From NCBI GenBank assembly GCA_002306375.1, contig DBRU01000049.1, positions 1-46,548 on the forward strand: a DNA stretch of 46,548 bases, given 5' to 3'. Below are positions 41,385 through 46,548 of the stretch, one piece after another (position 1 is the first letter of the stretch; the number at the start of each line of letters is the position of its first letter). This stretch comes from Faecalibacterium sp. UBA1360 (lineage in GTDB: Bacteria; Bacillota; Clostridia; Oscillospirales; Ruminococcaceae). Position numbers and translations under genes: made by a program. The notes under the pieces are model-generated. The model was not told the DNA's origin. It saw nothing but the letters and a program-made list of their open reading frames with translations, and did no database searches.

Positions 41385-42962
41385 ATGTACTTAGAGATAA
41401 GCAACCCCATGGACTACCATGTGGCTTTATACATCAGACTATCAAAGGAGGATGAAAACGAAGGACCATCCCAGAGTGTCCAGAACCAGGAGTCTTTGCT
41501 ACGGGAGTTTGTTCAGCAGCACCGCCTATCCGTCTTTGACACCTATGTAGACGACGGATGGAGCGGGACCAGTTTTGACCGCCCCAGTTTCCAGCGGATG
41601 ATTGGCGACATTGAAACCAAAAAGGTCAATATGGTAATAACGAAGGACCTTTCCCGTTTGGGCCGTGATTATATCATGACTGGTCACTATATGGAGCGGT
41701 ACTTCCCGGAACACCGGGTGCGGTACATTTCCCTTCTGGATGGCATTGACACCGGCGTGGACTCCACAGCCAACGACATCACCCCATTCCGTGCCATCAT
41801 GAACGACATGTACGCGAAGGACATCTCCAAGAAGATCAAGAGCGTCAAGCGGGATAAGCAACGGAAGGGGCAGTTCATCGGCGGCAAGCCAATGTATGGG
41901 TACAAGATGCACCCCACCGAGAAAAACAAGATCGTCATTGACGAGGAAGTAGCTCCGGTAGTACGGCGGATCTTTGCACTGGCTCTTTCGGGTATGAGCT
42001 GCCGCAAGATTGCGACTACGCTCAATGAAGAAGGCGTGCCCACACCAGCCACCTACTGCGGTTGGAAGGTTGGAACTCCCGGCCCTTACACCGGCTTATG
42101 GAGCAGTGAGCGGATTTCCGAAATGCTGAGAAACGAGACCTACATCGGCAATATGGTGCAGGGACGCATGGTGAAGATCAGCTACAAATCTAAGAAGTGT
42201 CTGAGGCAATCGCCGGAAAACTGGGTGGTAGTAGAAGGAACGCATGAGCCGATCATTGACCCGGAGACTTTTCAGAAGGTACAGATGCTGGTAAACAGCC
42301 GCAAGCATACCCGAAACCGGACTTACGACTTCTTGCTAAAAGGACTGATTTTCTGTCACGAATGCGGCTATCCCATGGCAGTGCTCAACCGCAAGAATGC
42401 CGCCGGAGATGATCGTCTGTTCTTTGTCTGCCGGACTTACCAGCGATTCACCAAGGCAGGTGTCTGTACCTGTCATTCCATCAAGGAAGAAACTGTGAAT
42501 GAAGCCGTACTCACCAAGGTGCGGGAGGTCTGCCAGGCCTATCTGAATCCTGACCGGCTGCGCCCGATTGCAGAAGAAGCGGTGGAGAACGCCAGCAAGG
42601 TGGCCAGCTGTGAAGCGGAGATGCAAGCGCTGCAATCTAAAATCACAGCTTTCACCACCAATCTGGATCAGATGTACATGGACCGGCTGAATGGGCTGCT
42701 CTCTGAAGAGGACTTTCAGCGCATCTATCAGAAGGTCAAGATGGACCGCACGGTTCTGGAAGACCGGTTGAAGAGCCTTCAGGAACAGGCAAAGCAGCCG
42801 GTGAACACCGAGGAAAAAGCCAAGGCACTGGTGAAACAGTTTCTGGACTCAGCACTCACCAGTCGGGAACTGCTGGTCAGCCTCATCGAACGGGTAGAGC
42901 TGACCGAGGAAAAAGAGATCATCATCAAATTCCGCTTCCACGAGCTGGAGGCGATTTCTTAG
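41385..42962 (+). CDS. Large serine recombinase (site-specific integrase/excisionase)
   Basis: The 525-residue protein has the resolvase catalytic domain (nucleophile Ser20 in ALYIRLSKEDE; KDLSRLGRDYIMTGHYME; FRAIMNDMYAKDISKKI), a recombinase domain (GYKMHPTEKNKIVIDEEVAPVV), a zinc-ribbon region (CHECGYPMA ... CVCRTYQRF-type cysteines, about residues 330-375) and a C-terminal coiled coil (about 415-475). Such enzymes integrate or excise mobile elements between short att sites. I chose the ATG at 41385 because AGGAGG lies six bases before it. The gene ends 28 bases before a SigK-like fragment, the usual place of an att site beside the recombinase. Confidence 0.94.
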   Translation: MYLEISNPMDYHVALYIRLSKEDENEGPSQSVQNQESLLREFVQQHRLSVFDTYVDDGWSGTSFDRPSFQRMIGDIETKKVNMVITKDLSRLGRDYIMTGHYMERYFPEHRVRYISLLDGIDTGVDSTANDITPFRAIMNDMYAKDISKKIKSVKRDKQRKGQFIGGKPMYGYKMHPTEKNKIVIDEEVAPVVRRIFALALSGMSCRKIATTLNEEGVPTPATYCGWKVGTPGPYTGLWSSERISEMLRNETYIGNMVQGRMVKISYKSKKCLRQSPENWVVVEGTHEPIIDPETFQKVQMLVNSRKHTRNRTYDFLLKGLIFCHECGYPMAVLNRKNAAGDDRLFFVCRTYQRFTKAGVCTCHSIKEETVNEAVLTKVREVCQAYLNPDRLRPIAEEAVENASKVASCEAEMQALQSKITAFTTNLDQMYMDRLNGLLSEEDFQRIYQKVKMDRTVLEDRLKSLQEQAKQPVNTEEKAKALVKQFLDSALTSRELLVSLIERVELTEEKEIIIKFRFHELEAIS

Positions 42963-42984
42963 AGGGAATCGTTTACAATAGGCG

Positions 42985-43062
42985 TGTCGCTACGTATCCC
43001 GCCTGGAAAAGCGGGCTTTGGAAGAACTGGCCCGCCGCTGGCACGAACAAGGCGGGCATTGA
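42985..43062 (+). pseudogene. C-terminal fragment of a SigK/SigE-like sigma factor
   Basis: From 42991 the plus strand encodes YVSRLEKRALEELARRW and five further residues before a TGA at 43060. This matches the recognition-helix end of sigma region 4.2 in sporulation sigma factors (SYVSRIEKRAL in SigK). Homology stops at about 42990, and a TAG lies in frame at 42979. The rest of the sigma gene is not in the window. In several sporulating Firmicutes a serine-recombinase element interrupts sigK, so this edge looks like such a junction. The fragment is short, so the identification is good but not certain. Confidence 0.6.
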
Positions 43063-43123
43063 CCCCGGCGCACGGCCCCGGGGATCGGGCCGGCGCCCCG
43101 GATTGTCCGCAATAGAAATACAC

Positions 43124-43152
43124 TTGACCTTTTGGCGTGGGCGTGGTATGCT
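43124..43152 (+). promoter_or_regulatory. Promoter of the symporter gene
   Basis: TTGACC (43124-43129), 17 bases, TATGCT (43147-43152). Confidence 0.6.
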
Positions 43153-43219
43153 TATGTTCGGCGTCGCCTTTGCGGGGCGCGCCGGACGTGACAAGTCTAT
43201 GAGGAATGAGGAAAGTATC

Positions 43220-44560
43220 ATGGGACAATTTACCGAGCTGGTATCCAAGGCCAGCGGCTTTTTGTGGGACTACATCCTGTTGTTCCTGCTGGTGGGCACA
43301 GGGCTGTTTTTCACCCTGCGGCTGGGGTTCATCCAGATCCGCCGCTTCGGTGAGGGCATGCGCCGCCTGTTCGGCGGGTTTTCCCTGCACGGCGACGCCG
43401 CCGGCAAGGACGGCATGAGTTCCTTCCAGGCGCTGTCCACGGCCGTGGCGGCCCAGGTGGGCACCGGCAACATCACGGGCTGCGCCACCGCCCTGGTCAG
43501 CGGCGGCCCCGGCGCACTGTTCTGGGTGTGGGTGTCGGCCTTCTTCGGCATGGCCACCATCTACGCCGAGGCCGTGCTGGCCCAGACCTACAAGACCACC
43601 GTGGACGGTCATGTGACCGGCGGCCCCGTGTACTACATCCGCGCGGCCTTCAAGGGCAGATTCGGCAAATTCCTGGCCGGGTTCTTCTCGGTGGCCATCG
43701 TGCTGGCCCTGGGCTTTATGGGCAACATGGTGCAGTCCAACTCCATCAGCGACGCCTTCCACAACGCTTTCGGCGTCAACCAGCTGGTGGTGGGCGTGGT
43801 GGTGGCCGCCATCGCAGCCTTCATCTTCCTGGGCGGGGTACAGCGCATTGCCGCCGTCACCGAAAAGCTCGTGCCTATCATGGCCATCTTTTACATTCTG
43901 GGCTGTCTGGTCATTCTGATCATGAACATCACGGCCTTGCCCGGCGCCTTCAAGCAGATCTTTGTGCTGGCCTTCGATCCCCAGGCCATGGCCGGCGGCG
44001 TGGCCGGCGTGACCGTGCAGCAGGCCATGCGCTACGGCGTGGCCCGGGGGCTGTTCTCCAACGAAGCGGGCCTGGGCTCCACCCCCCACGCCCACGCCAT
44101 GGCCAAGGTGGACCGCCCCCAGGACCAGGGCGCGGTGGCCATCGTCAGCGTGTTCATCGATACCTTTGTCATTTTGACGTTGACGGGTCTCGTGCTCATC
44201 ACCTCGGGCCTTGTGCCCACCGGCCTGGTGGGCACCGCCCTGACTCAGGCCGCCTTTGCCCAGGCGTTCGGGCCTTTCGGGCAGGTGTTCATTGCGGTGT
44301 GCATGCTGTTCTTCGCCTTCTCCACGATCCTGGGCTGGTATTTCTTCGGCCAGGTTAACTTCAAGGCTCTGTTCGGCAGCAAGGCCGTGCCCGTGTACAG
44401 CATCATCGTGGTGGCCTTCGTGCTGGTGGGTTCGGCGCTGAAGGTGGACCTGGTGTGGGTGCTGGCCGACTTCTTCAACGGCATCATGGCCATCCCCAAC
44501 CTGATCGCCCTGCTGGCCTTGTCCGGCGTGGTGGCAGGCATCGCCAAAAAGCACAACTGA
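43220..44560 (+). CDS. Sodium:alanine/glycine symporter (AGCS family)
   Basis: The 446-residue membrane protein has about ten to eleven hydrophobic segments and the family motifs QVGTGNITGCATAL, GPGALFWVWVSAFFGMATIYAEA and GLFSNEAGLGSTPHAHA. It takes up alanine or glycine with Na+ (or H+). The ATG at 43220 follows GAGGAA at six bases; an ATG seven codons upstream has no ribosome site. It has its own promoter and is followed by a hairpin terminator, so it stands alone. Base composition is typical of the host. Confidence 0.94.
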   Translation: MGQFTELVSKASGFLWDYILLFLLVGTGLFFTLRLGFIQIRRFGEGMRRLFGGFSLHGDAAGKDGMSSFQALSTAVAAQVGTGNITGCATALVSGGPGALFWVWVSAFFGMATIYAEAVLAQTYKTTVDGHVTGGPVYYIRAAFKGRFGKFLAGFFSVAIVLALGFMGNMVQSNSISDAFHNAFGVNQLVVGVVVAAIAAFIFLGGVQRIAAVTEKLVPIMAIFYILGCLVILIMNITALPGAFKQIFVLAFDPQAMAGGVAGVTVQQAMRYGVARGLFSNEAGLGSTPHAHAMAKVDRPQDQGAVAIVSVFIDTFVILTLTGLVLITSGLVPTGLVGTALTQAAFAQAFGPFGQVFIAVCMLFFAFSTILGWYFFGQVNFKALFGSKAVPVYSIIVVAFVLVGSALKVDLVWVLADFFNGIMAIPNLIALLALSGVVAGIAKKHN

Positions 44561-44577
44561 TTTTGACGCAGCGACAC

Positions 44578-44613
44578 AAAGCGGCGGTCCCTCTTTCGGG
44601 GGACCGCCGCTTT
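44578..44613 (+). terminator. Hairpin terminator after the symporter gene
   Basis: A perfect 14-bp stem (44578-44591 with 44600-44613) with an 8-base loop ending in TTT. It abuts the predicted promoter of the next gene. Confidence 0.75.
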
Positions 44614-44641
44614 GCTGCATCCAGCGCAAACAGGGTATACT
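44612..44641 (+). promoter_or_regulatory. Possible promoter of the bile salt hydrolase gene
   Basis: TTGCTG (44612-44617), 18 bases, TATACT (44636-44641), 36 bases before the start codon. Confidence 0.5.
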
Positions 44642-44676
44642 GAAAAGGACTTGCCAACCAAAAGGAGGAAGCGACC

Positions 44677-45666
44677 ATGTGCACAAGTCTTTCCCTGACC
44701 GGCCCGGCGTTGTTCGGGCGCAACCTGGACCTGGAGCGTTCGTTCGGGCAGCAGGTGGTCATCACCCCCCGGCAGATGCCCCTCGCCTTTCATCTTCGGC
44801 CCTCTTTGCCCCGCCACCACGCCATGATCGGCATGGCGGCCGTGGCCGGGGGCGTGCCCCTGTATGCCGAGGCCTGCAACGAGACGGGGCTGTATATGGC
44901 GGGGCTGAATTTTCCGTCCAACGCCTGTTACCTGCCCGAGGCCCAGGCCCGCCCGGGCGACGTGGCCCCCTATGAGCTGATCCCCCTGGTGCTGGGCTGT
45001 TGCACCGACCTGGACCAGGCCCGCCGCCTGCTGCATACACTGCGTCTGGCGGCCATCCCCTTCGGGCCCGGGTATCCGCTGGCCCCGCTGCACTGGCATA
45101 TAGCCGACGCCGCCGGCGCCCTGACCGTGGAGCCCATGGCAGACGGCCTGCATCTATACGACAACCCGGTGGGCGTGCTGACCAACAACCCGCCCTTTGA
45201 CCACCAGATGATGAACCTGAGCAATTACCGGGGCCTGTCCCCCGCTTTGCCCGAAAACCGATTTGCCCCCGGTCTGGACCTGCCGGTATACGGCTGCGGG
45301 CTGGGGGCCGTAGGCCTGCCCGGGGATGCGTCCCCCATGTCCCGGTTCGTGCGGGCGGTGTTCCACAAAAGCCACGGGGTGTTCGCCCAAACGCGGGACG
45401 AGCAGGTGGTGCAGTTTTTCCGCCTGCTGGACACCGTGGCCATGCCTCGGGGCAGCGTGGCCGCCCCGGGCGGCGGATATGAGGAAACGCTGTACAGCTG
45501 CTGCATCGACCCGGACGAGGGGGTGTACTATTACAGGACCTGCCAAAGCGGGGCCATCCGCGCCGTGGCCATGAACGAGGTGGACCGGGACGGGAGCGAA
45601 GCGAAAGTATTTCCCTTGCAGCAGGACGCGGGGTTTGTGTGGCAGAACCCCCGGCGTGCTCTGTGA
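44677..45666 (+). CDS. bsh: Bile salt hydrolase (choloylglycine hydrolase family)
   Basis: This Ntn-hydrolase splits glycine or taurine from conjugated bile salts in the cytoplasm. The 329-residue product has every expected active-site residue: N-terminal nucleophile Cys2 (MCTSLSL), Arg15 and Asp18 in FGRNLDLE, Asn78 in MAGLNFP, Asn171 in LTNNPPF, and Arg223 in the highly typical GLPGDASPMSRFVRAVF. Length is normal for the family, and related penicillin V acylases are the main alternative. AAAGGAGG precedes the ATG. The gene has its own promoter and a strong terminator. It fits life in the vertebrate gut. Confidence 0.92.
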   Translation: MCTSLSLTGPALFGRNLDLERSFGQQVVITPRQMPLAFHLRPSLPRHHAMIGMAAVAGGVPLYAEACNETGLYMAGLNFPSNACYLPEAQARPGDVAPYELIPLVLGCCTDLDQARRLLHTLRLAAIPFGPGYPLAPLHWHIADAAGALTVEPMADGLHLYDNPVGVLTNNPPFDHQMMNLSNYRGLSPALPENRFAPGLDLPVYGCGLGAVGLPGDASPMSRFVRAVFHKSHGVFAQTRDEQVVQFFRLLDTVAMPRGSVAAPGGGYEETLYSCCIDPDEGVYYYRTCQSGAIRAVAMNEVDRDGSEAKVFPLQQDAGFVWQNPRRAL

Positions 45667-45680
45667 GTGAAAAGAGCGCA

Positions 45681-45720
45681 AAAAAGGCCCCTTCCGGGCA
45701 AAACCGGAAGGGGCCTTTTT
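45681..45720. terminator. Bidirectional terminator between bsh and gapA
   Basis: Perfect 17-bp stem (45681-45697 with 45704-45720), GCAAAA loop, T5 on the plus strand and on the minus strand after the stem. It serves the two convergent genes. Confidence 0.92.
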
Positions 45721-45740
45721 GCTCAATGGGAGGGAGGCGA

Positions 45741-46548
45741 TTACAGCTCCGCGAAGTACTTGATGGTGCGGACCATCTGGCTGGTGTAGCTGTTCTCGTT
45801 GTCGTACCAGGACACGACCTGGACCTGATAGGTGTCGTCGTCGATCTTGGTGACCATGGTCTGGGTGGCGTCGAACAGGCTGCCGTAGCGCATGCCGATG
45901 ACGTCGGAAGAGACGATCTGCTCTTCGGTGTAGCCGAAGCTGGCGGAAGCAGCAGCCTTCATGGCGGCGTTGATGGCGTCCTTGGTGACGTCAGTGCCCT
46001 TGACAACGGCGACCAGGATGGTGGTGGAGCCGGTGGGAACGGGAACACGCTGGGCAGAGCCGATCAGCTTGCCGTTCAGCTCGGGGATGACCAGGCCGAT
46101 GGCCTTGGCAGCGCCGGTGGAGTTGGGCACGATGTTCTGGGCGCCGGCACGAGCGCGGCGCAGGTCACCCTTGCGCTGCGGGCCGTCCAGGATCATCTGG
46201 TCGCCGGTGTAGGCGTGCACGGTGGTCATGATGCCGGACACGATGGGGAAGGTCTTGTTCAGGGTGTCGGCCATGGGAGCCAGGCAGTTGGTGGTGCAGG
46301 AAGCAGCAGAGATGACCTGATCCTCAGCGGTCAGGGTCTTCTCGTTGACGGAGAACACGATGGTCTTCAGGTCGTTGCCAGCGGGAGCGGAGATGACGAC
46401 CTTCTTGGCGCCGGCGGCGATGTGGGCCATGCTCTTCTCCTTGGAGGTGTAGAAGCCGGTGCACTCCAGCACGACGTCGATGCCCAGTTCACCCCAGGGG
46501 CAATCCTTGGCGTCCTTGATGGCATAGATCTTGATCTCCTTGCCGTCA
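45741..46548 (-). CDS. gapA: Glyceraldehyde-3-phosphate dehydrogenase, N-terminus outside the window
   Basis: The frame runs without stop to the window edge and covers roughly the last 268 residues. It has the active-site motif SAASCTTNCLAP with the catalytic Cys, the HAYTGDQMILDGP and RRARAGAQNIVPNSTGAAKA loops, and the C-terminal VVSWYDNENSYTSQMVRTIKY. It oxidises glyceraldehyde 3-phosphate with NAD+ and phosphate in glycolysis. The missing part is about 70 residues of the NAD-binding domain. It is convergent with the bile salt hydrolase gene. Confidence 0.96.
   Translation of the reverse strand, partial: DGKEIKIYAIKDAKDCPWGELGIDVVLECTGFYTSKEKSMAHIAAGAKKVVISAPAGNDLKTIVFSVNEKTLTAEDQVISAASCTTNCLAPMADTLNKTFPIVSGIMTTVHAYTGDQMILDGPQRKGDLRRARAGAQNIVPNSTGAAKAIGLVIPELNGKLIGSAQRVPVPTGSTTILVAVVKGTDVTKDAINAAMKAAASASFGYTEEQIVSSDVIGMRYGSLFDATQTMVTKIDDDTYQVQVVSWYDNENSYTSQMVRTIKYFAEL

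Larger units (their letters stand above)
39530..42981 (+). mobile_element. Foreign segment carrying a large serine recombinase
   Basis: This stretch is clearly poorer in G+C than its surroundings, especially at 39975-41350, and all its genes point the same way. It ends with a large serine recombinase gene, 19 bases short of its apparent right edge. The left edge cuts a GH39 gene (about 39530) and the right edge cuts a SigK-like reading frame (about 42982-42990). I could not see matching direct repeats at the two ends. The edges are estimates from where flanking homology stops. Confidence 0.7.

Noticed and set aside
1..46548. CRISPR arrays, tRNA or rRNA genes
   Set aside because: No regularly spaced repeats and no tRNA- or rRNA-like sequences were seen on reading the window.

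Overview
The window is a GC-rich, densely packed stretch of a Gram-positive (Firmicutes/Clostridia) chromosome. Genus cannot be fixed from the sequence. Gene content and protein style suggest a Gemmiger/Subdoligranulum/Faecalibacterium-like gut member of the Oscillospiraceae: ROK-type XylR regulators, lipoprotein-dependent CUT1 importers without their own ATPase, YesM/YesN two-component proteins, large serine recombinases and a bile salt hydrolase. Most of it is a (glucurono)xylan / xylo-oligosaccharide utilisation locus.

Layout. (1) 1-4850, minus strand: a pentose-catabolism operon reading xylulokinase, DUF4867 protein, L-fucose-isomerase-family enzyme, small transaldolase, transketolase (cut by the window edge). 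(2) 5084-7234, plus strand: a ROK repressor (XylR-like), divergent from xylB, then an AraC-type regulator. (3) 7228-21755, minus strand: eight genes reading SGNH esterase, GH3 beta-xylosidase/glucosidase, two ABC permeases, a sugar-binding lipoprotein, a 1145-aa GH2 enzyme, a NifS-like cysteine desulfurase and a GH67 alpha-glucuronidase. (4) 22269-29477, plus strand: GH8 reducing-end exo-oligoxylanase, an unassigned 658-aa protein, a GH43 beta-xylosidase, a second ROK repressor and a xylitol/sorbitol-type dehydrogenase. (5) 29570-30469: EamA permease. (6) 30783-38140, minus strand: a second CUT1 importer and a YesN/YesM two-component system. (7) 38181-39533: a GH39 beta-xylosidase that has lost its 5' end. 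(8) About 39530-42981: an AT-richer foreign segment with a DUF1810 protein, a 2H-phosphoesterase-like protein, a frameshifted low-molecular-weight phosphatase, a small ORF and a large serine recombinase. It abuts on the right the last codons of a SigK-like sigma factor. (9) 43220-46548: Na+/alanine symporter, bile salt hydrolase and gapA (cut by the window edge).

How it works together (inference from families): oligosaccharides are imported by the two ABC systems. They are deacetylated (SGNH), freed of glucuronate (GH67) and cut to xylose by GH8, GH43 and GH3 in the cytoplasm; none of these enzymes shows a signal peptide. Pentose then flows through an isomerase, xylulokinase, transaldolase and transketolase. 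No classical xylA is present in the window; a FucI-family protein sits in its place.

The most striking regulatory signal is a short palindrome, CTTTnnnAAAG. It recurs in tandem copies directly downstream of the -10 boxes of both divergent promoters at 4.9-5.1 kb, and again at the second ROK gene and the xylitol dehydrogenase gene. It is a good candidate for the ROK operator. The main candidates for undescribed biology are the 658-aa protein in the GH8-GH43 operon, the FucI-like/DUF4867 pair replacing xylA, and the mobile segment whose two edges lie in two different broken genes.
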